Positions 1 to 11,841 of a DNA stretch of 64,000 nucleotides are shown here, piece by piece. The DNA lies in NCBI RefSeq assembly GCF_963662255.1, contig NC_085046.1, positions 141,189,762 through 141,253,761 of the forward strand, in the 5' to 3' direction. The notes under the pieces were generated by a model. That model was not told the DNA's origin. It saw only the letters and a program-made list of their open reading frames with translations, and did not search any database. The number at the start of each line of letters is the position of its first letter. Positions within the stretch are counted from its first letter, which is position 1. This DNA comes from Cinclus cinclus. Taxonomy: Eukaryota; Chordata; Aves; Passeriformes; Cinclidae. The translations under genes and the position numbers were made by a program.

Positions 1-1291
1 TCAGGCTTCTTTCAGGATAGAGCTGTGGTTGTAAAATTTCACTAACTGTTCCATCCAGTGGGACAGAACCTCCCGCTGAGTATCATGCTTCAGTGATTTA
101 CAGCATTGTATCACTCTGCAGCAAACACGTGTGGGCTGAGTCACAGTATTAAAATGTCTGGTTTTTGTGATCAGGCAGACCAAGTGCCACCTTCAGAACC
201 AGAACAGTGGCAAAGCATAGGGCCCAGTGCTTGTTTTCTGTAGTGATTGGCTCCGTTCTCTTTGCATTCCAGACAAACAGCGTCCCTGCTGTTTTCTGAC
301 TTAAGCAATATATCCCTTAGTGCGTGGCATGCCAAAATTAACCCCTAGGCAACAAAGCAACAGGAAACAAAGGGTTTCTTAAACAAAAATCTCTTTATGC
401 AGGATCAGACATTCAGACATGGCAAAATAAGTTCCTATGTGTACCAGTGACTATGTAATTCTACTTCGAAGCCACCAAAAAGAACATATAAAGATGAATG
501 CATTTTTGGGTTCCAAATAGTCAATGTGTTTTTGAGACGAGTGATTTTGCAACCAGGACAACAGAGATAGATGTTCGTCAGAGGCAAGTCAGTGTAATTC
601 CCTTCAAAAGTTTTGGTTATGTCTGTATCCACTGTGAATCTAGCTCACAACTCTTTCAACTTCAGGCACTTTCTCAATTTGAAGAAAGTGATTCTTTAAG
701 ACAAAGCCTGACTTTCTTACTTTTCTTCATGTTGGAAATTACATGGGAAGATTTAATATGTTTAGAAGTTGCCTCATATATGGACTTTCAAGGTCCAAGC
801 TGAAGAGAGATTATTTCCATGTTTGAATTCCCTGTTTGAATGTTGGCACAGCATCAGTGAGCAGCAGGACCTGCAGAATCAGCCCTCTTTCCCTTTCCTG
901 CTGCCTCAAGCTGAAAAGTCCTGTTGTGTTACATTTCATACACTGCTCAGTAAGACCTTGAAGCATAGCTGCTAAACGCATTCTTAAGACAGTGTCTCTC
1001 TCCCCTTGTTTTTTGTTTTTCCTGTGCCTTGTTCTGCTCATGAGGTCTGCTTTTAAAAATCCAACTACTGTTCTAGCTTGAAGAAATTTCCATTTTTACA
1101 GGGAAAGAAAACATCTTTCTGAATTAGCCCGTTGGCAGGTGATTTCTCCTGCCCATTGAACTAGGCTGGGTATCCTTTAAACGTTCAGAGCTCCTTAGGG
1201 TTTACATAGATTTAACAAAAGTTGTGGAAAGGGACCTTTTCATTTAAGTTTCTCTCTTGCTTACACTTTATTGAGCACAGAGTCTGTGGGG
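1..1291. other. unique DNA, no gene recognised
   Basis: This stretch shows only short overlapping open frames (the largest about 100 codons at 498-803), none of which resembles a protein I know. No CR1 tail, LTR, microsatellite or convincing splice-bounded exon was seen. It is best read as intronic or intergenic vertebrate DNA. Confidence 0.5.
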
Positions 1292-1699
1292 TGTGGTGGT
1301 TTCAGCTGGGGTAGATTTAATTCACTTCACAGTGGCACAGGTGACCCAAACTGACCACAGGGATATTCCTAACCAAATGACATCATATAAAATGGAAGGA
1401 TGAAGGAAGTGGAGGGGGGGGACATTTGGAGTGATGGTGTTTGTTTCTCAAGTCACCGTCATGTGTGATGGGGCCCTGCTCTCCTGGAGATGGCTGAACT
1501 CCTGGCTGCCCATGGGAAAGAGTGAATTAATTCCTTGTTTTGCTTACCTTGTGTGCTTGGCTTTTGCTTTCCCTAGTAAACTGTCTTTATCTCAACCTGC
1601 AAGTTTTCAGGCTTTTACCCTTTTGATTCTCCCCCTGATCTCACTGGTGGGGGAGTAAGCAAGTGGCTGCCTGGGGCTGGTCTAGGGTTAAACTGCAAC
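1292..1699 (+). mobile_element. solo LTR of an avian endogenous retrovirus (ERVL-like family)
   Basis: The segment opens with TGTGGTGGTTTCAGCTGGGG and ends with GGTTAAACTGCAAC, matching the ends of a common avian LTR that I recall as starting TGTGGTGGTTT and ending GGTTAAACCACGACA. Diagnostic blocks lie between in the right order: a GACCCAAACTGACC block near 1344, a TATA box (TATAAAA, 1386-1392), a G-run near 1415, a CCTGGAGATGGCTGAAC block near 1481, the poly(A)-signal region (AGTAAACTGTC, family form ATTAAA) near 1575, and a CTGGTGGGGGAGTAAGC block near 1643. At about 408 bp it is shorter than the family I recall, because much of the upstream U3 is missing. G-rich flanks hint at a short target duplication but do not prove one. 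A 75-codon open frame at 1431-1658 lies inside the LTR and is not a gene. The ERVL assignment comes from memory; LTR identity is secure, family name less so. Confidence 0.85.
1386..1392 (+). promoter_or_regulatory. TATA box of the LTR U3/R promoter
   Basis: TATAAAA sits just before the G-run and the presumed transcription start region of the LTR at 1292-1699, where the family carries its core promoter. Whether this old copy is still active cannot be judged from sequence. Confidence 0.55.
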
Positions 1700-4600
1700 G
1701 GGGGTAAAAGGGAAAAAGCCTGTTCAAGCCTGTCCTGCATGTCAGTATTGTCCCCTCTCCACCCTCACTAATTGAACTTGAAAAGTGTGGTGAGAAAAGG
1801 CTGATGATAATAGATTAGGGAGACTCACACTTCAATAAGCTGCCTTGATCTGAGAGGGAGTGAAAAGGCAGAGGATCTTGTGCTGAGAGATGATGAACCT
1901 GATATGGATATCATTTTGGTGTTTTGCAGGTCGCACCACAGAAAAGTCAAAAAAATTATTTGAACAAATGGATGGGTTTTCTTCATTGTGAAAGAACCTC
2001 TAAGCAGGAGTTTCTGAGAGGTGTGTTGAGGGCCCCAGGGAAATGCTCAGTAAGTTAAATATTGACAGCTCTATTCACTGTGTAGTGCTTAGTGATGCAC
2101 AAAGTTAGGACCTGCTGTGTTTGGTGCTATATAGAGCAAGGAAAATTTAAAATTGCCCTTGTAAAGGCCTTGGAATCATAACATATAAGGAGCAAATGTG
2201 CCCATAGTTTTTTCAGGCAAGGAGCTTTGCTATGAGGGAATAAATGAGATGCACAAACAGCTTTAACTCATTGAAAAGAGTCGATGAGTTAGGACAATGG
2301 GGTGAATTGTGAGATTTCATTTCCAAAGCCAGAAGATGCAGTGGGACACAGCTTTTGAAAGCTGTAAAAACTCAGCAGGGCTCAGTCTCCACTGCTTATC
2401 TGACACTTGTGGCAAGCAGTCTTTGGGTCTAGAAGTTAAGCATCTTCTCCTGTTCCAGAGGTGGGGGGATTATTTTGGAGGTGGAGACTGGAGGGAGATG
2501 TACAGATAACATTGCCTGTAGTGGCATATCTGTTGTTTATGAGCTTTTCACACTGGAGGAAGCAGTTCAGTGATGTTTGCTGGGATTTTCAGCACTTGGG
2601 GATGCTGCAGAGCTTAAAGCAGCTTGTGAAAGATAATTGAACAGTGTGAAGGGAAGAAAGAAGTTGTGAGCAGGTGGAGAGACCAAAGTAAAATACACAA
2701 TGGGAAGGAAAGATATTTTACCAGACAAGAAAAGTGATGTGTGGGAAATCTTTGTAGTTAGCTTTTGAAAATGGGAAGAGGAAGACTATAACCAGGGAGA
2801 GAAACCAAGCTGTGACAAGGCCTCTGAATGTGCCATAGCAAGAAAAGGCTATAAAGATGAAAAGGCAATAGTCACTAACAATATTAGAGAGACCGGGGAG
2901 CTGAGAACTCACAGCATAGATCTCTTTACAGACATTTTGGCCTGAAGAATAATGGGTATCTTTGGAAGATAACAGGTTGAGGGAAGAAAGGAGTTGTTAT
3001 ACACAATCTCTGATGGTGGAAGAACCATTGCTCAGGAGGATGTGAACTGGAAAGGCAGATAATTTGACTTTCACAGCTGGTGGTGCTATGTCCATAGCGT
3101 GGGTCTCGAGGTTCTCGAACACAGGTTGTCTGTGGCTTGAGAGAATTATAAAAGGGTGACATTTGAAGTAGTTAGTGACTGGTACATGTTCTCTCAATCT
3201 TCTTACTGTGATTAACAAGAAGTTAATGTGTTCACAGATCTATTTTTGAGAAGTTGCTTTAGTTTCTTCCAATGTAAATAATTTTGTTCCTTTATTACCT
3301 CTGTGGGCTTTGCCTAGCCACTTACCTTTGTTTTGTTCCCTTAGGCTTCAGGACTGTTGAATGCATCATGTTCTGTTAGCAGCTGATTTTGCTGCTAAGC
3401 AGATCCCAAAATTGAAAGCCATAACCCTATTTGGGAAGGGTCAGGAGTGATGAGTCAGATACTGTATGTACATTTTAAGGCTATGGCAGTATGTGACAAA
3501 ATTTCCAAAGTTGCATCAGAAGAAGCCAAGGTGGGAGGCTAGAAACTGGCATTTCTCCCATGCCAAGAGAGCTAAGGAGTCACAGCAGGAACATGAGAAG
3601 AGAATTATTATGATGGGTTGTGGTGATAGCTTATGTGCACTTTCACGTTTCACCTGCTTGCTTTTCCCAGCAGTTCTTAAAGTATTTTACATAGTTTACT
3701 ATTTTTTTGGGGGTAGAGTACAAATTGGGAATTATCAGAGTGCAAAGTCCATTTTGATTGCTTGACTGGGCTTTACCTTCTTCCTGTTCTTCCTGTTCTT
3801 TTGCTTTTGGCTTGGTCTAATACCCCTAAGGGGATGCTGGCCTTGCTGCAGCCACATAGAGGCATACAGAAGAATGAAATGGAGGAAAGAAATTTTGTCT
3901 TGAATGCAAATATATCCTCAAGGGCTGAATAGAGCAGAAGCCTCAAAATATTTGTTCTGCCAAGGAAAAAGCAACTACATGCTCAGAATCCCTGTACAAA
4001 ATCTGTTTGTTTGCATGGAATGAGAAGTCACCTGTATCCTGTAATTTTTTTCCTAACACTGATCAAATTTTGTTTTAAAATATCATGTTTGGTGTTATTG
4101 TGTGGGGGAAGGAGGACATTGCTATGGTCACTCCTACTAGCTTTGGGCTTCTGAAGAGATTGCATTGCCAGACTACTGTGAAGGTGGAAGTGTGTTAAGT
4201 TGGAGAGAAGCCTGAGGGGGAGAGAGAGTTGGACCACAGATCCCAGTCTGGAGGGCAGGTTCTTCATCCAGGTGTGGTGAACAGATAGGAGGAGGGAAAA
4301 GGCTTTTTGTGCAGCACCAATATTCTGCATTGGCTGGCAGCTGCCCATGCCCTGGACCCAAGCAGTAGATTGTCAGTGCCTCAGTGGAAGAGTTTGCTTG
4401 GATCTGGCTGGGCTACTCAGCTGAGGTGCATCACTTCAGCATCCAGAAATGTTGTTTGTTTATCTAACTTGGCTTCCCCTACATCACCAAGACTAATAAA
4501 CAAATCCCTTTGGATCCAGCTCAGGTCTTGGCATCATATTTCTAGAACACAAATGCAGCCAGGGCCACTGCATTTAACACTGATTTTAGCTGGATTTTAT

Positions 4601-7600
4601 TATCACTAGCTGTGCATGATCTGAGGTGGCTTTTCCCAGAAGCTGTGTCTCTGCAGCTGTTCTCTAGCACATGGCCTGGAGAGCATTTTGGCTGCTGTGT
4701 GCAGCTGCTACAGGCAAGGAGTGATTTTTTGGGCTGGTCTACACCATGGCTCACCCAGTTCTAACCTCTCAAACACAACCCCAGGACCAAGTGATGAAGC
4801 CTTGCAAAACTGAACCAATGTAAGGAAATTACTAAATTCCTTAAATTGTTTTAAAATACCAAACAGATTTCTAACTATGCAGGATTGTCCAGCCCACCCC
4901 TTGACCAAAAATTACAAAATTATGATCTACAGGTTTGAATTTCAACGGCACATTAGTCAGGGTATCAAAAGAGACCCAACTTGAGCTGTGCAAAATTAAC
5001 TAAGATTTGAAGCATTCACAGTTTTCACTGCTCGGGTTTGTGGCTTATCTGTGCTTCTGAAAGTGAGGCCAGTGTGAGCTAAAAAAGAAAAGCAACTAAA
5101 CCTCCAGCAACTTTTAAAGAATCTTCATGTTAATCTCTTTGCACTCAGTTTTTTGAAAGTTTAGGATTAGTATCCTGAAGAAGGGTTGGGATAATTCACA
5201 GGAGCACAGGGGTGCTCTGAATTCCTTACATGGGCAACACTAGAGAAACAGCCACTTGTATAATTTTTCTGGAAGAGGGAAAGAGAGAGAAAATTTGCAG
5301 CGTAACTCTGCCTGGACAAGGGTAGGAAATAATCATTCAGTGTGTAATGATTGAGCTGTCTGCAAGAGACAGTGTAAAAATTCTTATTAGCAGCCCATTT
5401 CAAAAGAACTCTCATCTGAATTGCTTTGCAATATAAAGAACTTGATAAATTGGTAAAGAAATAAATAATATTCTGCACAGGCTTTTCTAATTAAGCCTAA
5501 CTCTAAGTTTTGACTCAGCTAGGAGGTCCATCTGCTTCAACAATGAGATTTATGATACAATAGCTTGGCATCCTCTGAGTGCCTCAGAACAGGGAAAAGC
5601 AGTAGCATATGTAAATACTTCCTAATTATGCACAGCAATGGGAGTTCACAGATGTGTAACACCACCATCTACTGAAGACCTGCTACCTGTAAATCCTCCT
5701 TGAAACTATCTTGTATTACAGTGGATTCTGGCAGTTTTTTGGATGGATTATTAAGATTCCACTATCTAAAATGAGTTTCAGGCATGGGTGGGCTTGAGTT
5801 TGCTTTTATAGGAGGATGTATTGCAGACAATGGCACGAAGTACTGAGCTGCACTGCAGAATAGGTTTGCTATCCTCTTACAGCAGAAACAGTGTTTGCTT
5901 TTTGGGAAGGGAATAGGAATTCGAGCAGATGCTTAGTGCTGTGCTTAGACAAAGAAGCCAGTTCAATGGGCCCATTTCTTTCTCCTGTAATGGGATGAAA
6001 TGCCAATGAGTTTTACATGTAGTTGGCTGCCAGATATTCTGGAGATAATTGGGGGTGAGTTCAGAAGTAGGGTTAATATCAGCGAGGCTTGGTAGCCAGT
6101 CCAACCTGAAGTGAATAGGAATTACTGGAACTGGAACTCAGAAGGTAAACCCATCTGAGTTAGCTTTCTCAAAAACCTCAGTTTCAGAGACCATTATCAT
6201 TTAGTCTCACTAAGTCTCTCACTGGAGTAATTTTTCTGTCAACATATAGGTGAATGTAAAGTATTTAATTTGTTAAAGATATAAGAAATCCAAAAAGATT
6301 TGGAAAATCCTGGGCCTGAGAAGAGTTCATGAAAGGTAAGTGTTATTTTCCAGGAAAAATAAGCAGTGACTTTGTGTACAGAGCAACTTGTAGTAACAAA
6401 GAGGATGGTTTTTAAAGAGATAGCCCTCTTGATTAAGTGAAAAGGAGACAAATAATATCCATTATTCTGCACTGTCTCCCTCTTCCCTGACCTCTCTCCT
6501 GTCAGCTTTTTGTCTTTTGAAAAATAGTAAGGGGGTGAGTTTAGGACTTCAGTGATTTAGTAATATGGAAGAAAATGTTTAATAAACATAGCAAAAAATA
6601 ACCACCAATGGAGATTTTTAATTCTTAAGTGCAATAAGCAAACTTTGTATGGTGATACAACATAACAGCATTTGCAGTGGGTTTGCCACAGGAAGTTTGG
6701 TCATCTGGGAATATTTTAGGAGCAGGTTTGTGTAATCAGGCCCTTAATCCACTGGGTAAGGGAAATATGTCTCCAAAACTTCCTTGCAATCCCCTTGTTT
6801 TTTCTCTACTAAGTACAATTAGTTCTCCTTCTTAAGCCCTGAGGATGTGACCAAGGCAAACTAAGGACCATAGGCACAATAGCTCAAGTACAAGTCCTTC
6901 CTCCTGTCTTGGTCATTGGTTGGTAACAAATGCTAACAGCAAGTATTTAAGTAAAACAACAGTGTTCAAAGAGATCCTACATCTGGGTCATTTGTGTTTG
7001 GTGGATTCTCTGAGTTTATCCTTATTTGAACTTGTTTATAAACCACTGTAGCCTGTGGTGATGACTCATGTAACTTAATTATTGCTTTGTGTGTGTTTCT
7101 TGGGGGTAGGCAACTTCTTTTCACTTATTCTCATCTTACTGCCTGGTAACTTCATTAGTTGATTCTATGTTTTGTATAGTAAGAAACAGTTGGTAGTCAT
7201 TCCTTGTTTCTCCCCCTCACACCTACTATGACAGTACAGATATGTATACTACTTTCCAGCTGACCTTCCTCTTAAGCTGAGGAATCTAAGTTGAATTGAT
7301 TTTTGCATTGAGATACATACTGAGAGTAAACCAGATTCAGTGGCTGCTGAGTGGAAATCATCAGGCCATTAACTTCATTTGGCCCCTCAAAATGGGGAGA
7401 AAATTCAGTGTCAATTACTGTTACCCCATGTGGAACTCAGGTTATTTCAAAATGTGTTGTTTTTACAGCTTTTTAATTAGGACAGCTTGCATTTTCAGGA
7501 ATTAATTAGCCCATTGGCATGCCAGTGCATTGCCCTGACTCTCTGCAAGGACAAATAATTGCTGGCTCAGCTTGGCACAGGGGCTGAACAAGATTGTCTC

Positions 7601-8784
7601 CAAAATGTCCACTAGTAATAGGAACTGTTGCAATATAAAAAGGGAGGTCTATGCAGTCCTAATATGACATTCCCAGGGTTGCTAAATTGCTCCCATAGGT
7701 TTCAGGGAATTCATTACAGTGCCCACATTTTAGTGTCTTGAAAGCTACCATTAAAAGTAAGTAAACCAAAGATAAATGTTGCCGCTCAACACCAGTGAGC
7801 AAATCAATAGCATAAGAAGGAAAAGGTGTCTATTTTAGCTGGTGTCTTTGGTTCAGGGGTATTTCCTTGTGCTTCTCAAATTTGTTATTTTCCTGAAACA
7901 AGAAGTGATCATTTTGGTACTTTGTTGTTGGGTAAACATGATCTTTGATTTAGGGTGTTATGACAATAAGACCAGGTAGAAAGCAGCACCTGGATCTAAA
8001 ATCACTTCTGTGAACCAGGACAGGACAAAGTGAGGCAACCTTTTCACTATTGCTTTGTTTTGGTTTTTTCTTTTCAGTTCATAGTCTCAGGTATTTCTTC
8101 CCACCTGGATTTCTTGGATATTAGTAAACACAGATAATCAAACTCTCTATGGGTATCAGATTTTGTTTAAGCTGATTTGCCTGTGGCCATTTAACAGAAG
8201 ATTTTCACTTGGCATTCCTCTTTTTTCCTGTCTTATCTACTAGAGGTGACATTCTAAAGTAGCAGTTGCTTGTTGAAGTTTGATTAGGAAATGCAAAGTG
8301 TTTGATTTAGGTTAATAAATAATCAAAGATTATCTTAAAATGTTCTGAGGAATACAAGTGTTATTGGAGGCACCTGAAGTTAACCAGTCTTAGGAGGCTC
8401 ATGACCCTGAATTGCCCTCTATTGCTGAATTTCAACAATTCATTTAAATCACTTACTGGAGGGATCTGTCTCTGCATTGACTAGATAAGGAATCTAGGAA
8501 AGGTTGTGACCTCTCCCTAAATACTCAAACAACCCTAGTCCTTTGTTGACTACAGGGAAGGGTAGTTTGTTTTTTTTATTTCCTGAGCAGGCTGGTTATG
8601 AATACTAAATTCAACATTGAAAGTCAGAGAAAACACAGCCCTGGAAAATGTTGTAACCTTCCCGGGCCCCTGTGCAGTTCGTTCAGTTCAGTTTGATTTA
8701 TAACAATGTGAGAAATTTTTGTGAAATAGAGATGGAGACCAGCAGCCAGATGCCATGGAGAACTGAACCTGTTGCTCTGCATGA
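1700..8784. other. long unique stretch without recognised features
   Basis: About 7 kb of AT-rich DNA downstream of the first LTR. Open frames on both strands are about 100 codons or shorter and overlap each other with no codon or domain signal. No LTR, CR1 3' end, satellite or RNA gene was recognised. It may hold conserved noncoding elements, which cannot be detected from one genome. Confidence 0.5.
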
Positions 8785-9372
8785 CTGAGTACATATGTGC
8801 ATCAAGTTAAACTTCTACCTCAGTGGTTCCCCTTTATGCTAATATGTCATATTGGGTTTGGGTTTTGGCACTTATGGGCTGTGTCCATGCTAATAGGTGC
8901 CTTTGGTGTCCAAAATAGTGTAGCCACATCCAAACTATGCATTACAAAAAGTCCTGGATCTGTGTCAGGTCTTGAGCTGTGTCTAGGAATTGTTTGGAAA
9001 ATTAACTGCTTCTGGCCAGAACCATCCAGAGGATGTGCCTCACAATTAAACACTGCTATGATTGAATTCTGTTTCCAGGGATTAGTCCCAGATACTGCTC
9101 AGCTCATTTGTGTGGTCATACCCAGAAGCTCTGGTCCAAGCCTGGGTCTTTGTCATCCAGTTGGGTTCTGGCACTGGAGTTGCATTTCCATACTCAGCTA
9201 TTGGTATGAATTAAAAAAAGGGATAATAACTGATAAAGCTTTTGATCTAAAAGCCTTATCCTATCACTTCTCTGGTGCTTCCATGTCACATTTTGACTAT
9301 AGCAGATGCCCATTTAGCTGCAGAAAAAGGTATGAAGTAGTTGAATGTGTCACTGATAATTTGATGGCCTAA
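8785..9372 (+). other. unexplained long open frame, no recognised product
   Basis: This is the longest open frame in the window, running without a stop from 8785 to the TAA at 9370-9372. The first in-frame GTG is at 8797 and the first ATG at 8836, which would give about 178 codons. The translation is rich in Trp, Cys, Ser and Leu and matches no domain I know. There is no Kozak context I would trust and no evident splice structure around it. A frame this long is uncommon but not impossible by chance in 64 kb read in six frames. It could be a chance frame, a decayed repeat or, less likely, a real small gene. Confidence 0.15.
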
Positions 9373-10684
9373 ATGATAAATGTGCAGGTTCAGGATCCTT
9401 CAGGCATCAATCATGGAATTTGGTAAAACAGAACAAACATGATTAGAAATTTGTCAGTTCACTAAACCAAAATGTCGGTTGCAAGTCTGGCAATGCACAT
9501 TTCCTCAGAGGTTTATTTCAACTTTTCCTCTGACATTTATTATAGTGTTACAGTACAGCAGTGGGAAGTATGAAAAAATTGTGGGGTTCTTTCCTCCTTG
9601 TTTCCTTTCCTTCATATTCCTATTTCCATGAGCCATCACTGTGGCCCTCCATAGAGATGTTGCTATTTTGTAAAGTCAGTGGCAGAACTTTGCTGCTTTC
9701 TCACTGTTGGGAATGACACCTCCTTAACACGAAATGTAACTCCACACATGTGATTACACGGGTGGTAGGAAGTGAGTGATCAAACATTTACATGGCTCTA
9801 CCTCTTGGTTACATAAAAGAAAATGAGTGTAATTTTCACCTACATACTTTTTATCATTTTATAAGTGAAACTGCTTATAAACCAAATAAGCCAGAAGGCA
9901 AACTGTAACATATTAAGGTGAGAGAGAAAAAGAAAAACAACCTCAATATTTTCAGAGCTATGTGTTAAATTTGAATACGTTTAAAACTTTGTGATACATA
10001 TAATTAATACTGGTTTCCGTGGTTACAGAGTCAAAGATACAGAAGTTGCAGCTTCATTTCTTATCACTGTAAAATCTTCTTAAATCAGAAATGGAGTGGA
10101 TCCAGGTGGCAAATATTCAATGTGCTGGAATTGGCATCACCCATTTTGTGTTCAATCTGTTAGTCACATAAATTAAAATGAGTCAAGATCTCTGCTTTCT
10201 AATTAATGTATTTGGTAAACAAGAAGGTAACCACCACTGAGGAGGAAATGGGATCCATTTTATGTCTGCGAAATGGCACCCATGAAGCAGATCCTCATGT
10301 ATAGATTCAGTATATTTGGCTATATCTTGATATTTGGCTAATATAATTGTCAAAGAATTTGAAATCACAAGGTACAGAAGGAGTCCTAGAGACAGGACCT
10401 CTGGCTCATTTAGGGCAAGGCTGTGTCATACTGAGGGATCCCTATTCCAGTTTTTATTTGGTTATTGCTAATCTCTTCATGCCTCATGCCTGTCACCATC
10501 CTAGCAAATATAACTGGACAATGACCATTGGGTACTGCTCTGCACTCCACTGATTCACCCATGCTGTTCAATTGTTTGTGTGCTCCCTGGATGTCTTAGG
10601 TGCCAACACTGAGCACAAAGAAGGCACCTATAAAATAATGTATTCATTTTGATATTCCAGCCATATTCATTAGTTGTATGAAAG

Positions 10685-10686
<2 letters not shown>
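9373..10686. other. unique DNA, no gene recognised
   Basis: AT-rich sequence between the long open frame and the (TG)n tract. No repeat family, exon or RNA gene was recognised. Confidence 0.5.

Positions 10687-10739
<53 letters not shown>
10687..10739. repeat. (TG)n microsatellite, about 26 units
   Basis: An uninterrupted GT dinucleotide run of 53 bases. Its purity suggests it is still length-variable. The poly-Thr/His open frame on the minus strand (10644-10841) is a by-product of this repeat. Confidence 0.98.
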
Positions 10740-10740
<1 letters not shown>

Positions 10741-11020
10741 TTTACGTCAAGTATGAGACTGGAGATCAGAGCAAAAATAGGAATTCCTGTATTGTGGGAA
10801 AGGGTTTCAAAAATTATTACAAAGTGATGTAAAACTAGCAAATCTGAAAGTGGATTTCAGTGGAGTGGAAATTTTATACATATTTAATGCTGTATTTCTT
10901 GAGGAACTGTGTTTCAACAAAATAAATAGCATTTAATTCTTACTTGAATGTTGGTAGTAGATGCATTTTACAAAGATCTCAAGAAAAAATAGAGTTAAAT
11001 ATAGGTATTGACTTAATATG

Positions 11021-11049
11021 AGTATTGTAATTTGAGGTTTCACTGATTT
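11021..11049 (+). repeat. 29-bp direct repeat, copy 1
   Basis: AGTATTGTAATTTGAGGTTT followed by CACTGATTT recurs without mismatch at 14293-14321, in the same orientation 3.27 kb away. Flanks show only weak further similarity (AGTTA and ATATA-like words upstream of both). The family was not recognised; it may be the surviving core of an old dispersed repeat. Confidence 0.8.
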
Positions 11050-11205
11050 ATTTTACTTTCTCATAAGAAAGTTTGTATAGAAATATCAAGATTTCCAAAC
11101 TGAAGGCTCAGCACTATGAAAAATGGTATATTTCAGTACAAGAGTGTCCTCTGGAGAAAACTTTAATGCGCTGTGTTAGGTTGTAACTCTGACTTTTCTC
11201 TGCAG

Positions 11206-11304
11206 CATGTGTCATGCAGCCTTGCTGCCCTGTTTGTGGGGTAAAACAGGAGCATGTTAACACCATTAAAAGCCAGGATGACAGCAATGAACTGTCTCAG
11301 GAAG
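11206..11304 (+). other. candidate exon A of a two-exon model
   Basis: The segment follows an acceptor-like GACTTTTCTCTGCAG and ends at GAAG before a donor-like GTACAG. It is 99 nt and reads open in one frame, with a possible start ATG at 11214 beginning MQPCCPVCGVKQEH. The CxxC pair (CCPVC) looks zinc-ribbon-like but is too short to call. The frame leaves one base of a codon, which the candidate exon at 11541 completes. I do not recognise the product. This could be chance, since such pairs are expected occasionally in 64 kb. Confidence 0.2.
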
Positions 11305-11540
11305 GTACAGTTTGTTCCACCCCCTGCTACTGCCTCCTAGCCACTAATACATTTACCACATTTACCCATGTGGTTTTATTTCAGCTTGGTTTGAGAATGA
11401 GTTGCATCAAACCCTAAAAAACTATATCTGATCAGAAGCTTTCCTGAGCTGCAGTAATTCAATGAGCTTTGGGCAGTGAGCTTTGTTCAGAGGACCTTTG
11501 ACCAACCAGGGGACCTCTGAGGTTCCTGGTTTCTCTGCAG

Positions 11541-11740
11541 GTCTGGTAAATGGATCTGCTCTTGGCCAAAACATCCCTACTCCAGCAAATCACAAAGAAT
11601 CTGAGGACATGCACAGAGAGCTTGTTGAAGAGAAAATAGTTCAAAGAAAACAGATTTTTTCAGTACAACTTAAAAAAAAGCAGAAACCTTTCTATCCCAT
11701 CACAATCTGTTTCAGTGTGGGACAGACCACCTGCCACTAG
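11541..11740 (+). other. candidate terminal exon B of the two-exon model
   Basis: The segment follows a GGTTTCTCTGCAG acceptor and continues the frame of exon A through a split glycine codon (G plus GT), with a 236-bp GT..AG intron between. It then reads about 65 codons, including a charged stretch (HKESEDMHRELVEEKIVQRK, then lysine-rich), to a TAG at 11738-11740. An ATTAAA lies about 50 bp downstream at 11789. From ATG 11214 the spliced product would be about 96 residues. No homologue was recognised, and transcript evidence would decide. Confidence 0.2.
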
Positions 11741-11788
11741 GATTTGGCTCCTCACCTTATGATGGAGAGCAGAACCTTGGAGTACTCG

Positions 11789-11841
11789 ATTAAAGGAAAA
11801 AAAAAGAAAAAAAAACCCAACAAAACCAACAAAACAACAAG
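11789..11841 (+). repeat. ATTAAA followed by A-rich tract
   Basis: ATTAAA at 11789-11794 runs directly into two A-runs interrupted by single G bases and then a (CAAAA)-like stretch. It could be a poly(A) signal of the upstream two-exon candidate, the degraded tail of a retrocopy, or simple low-complexity sequence. The opposite-strand Phe-rich open frame is an artefact of it. Confidence 0.6.

Noticed and set aside
10644..10841. 65-codon minus-strand frame with poly-Thr/His
   Set aside because: It is translated (TG)n microsatellite.
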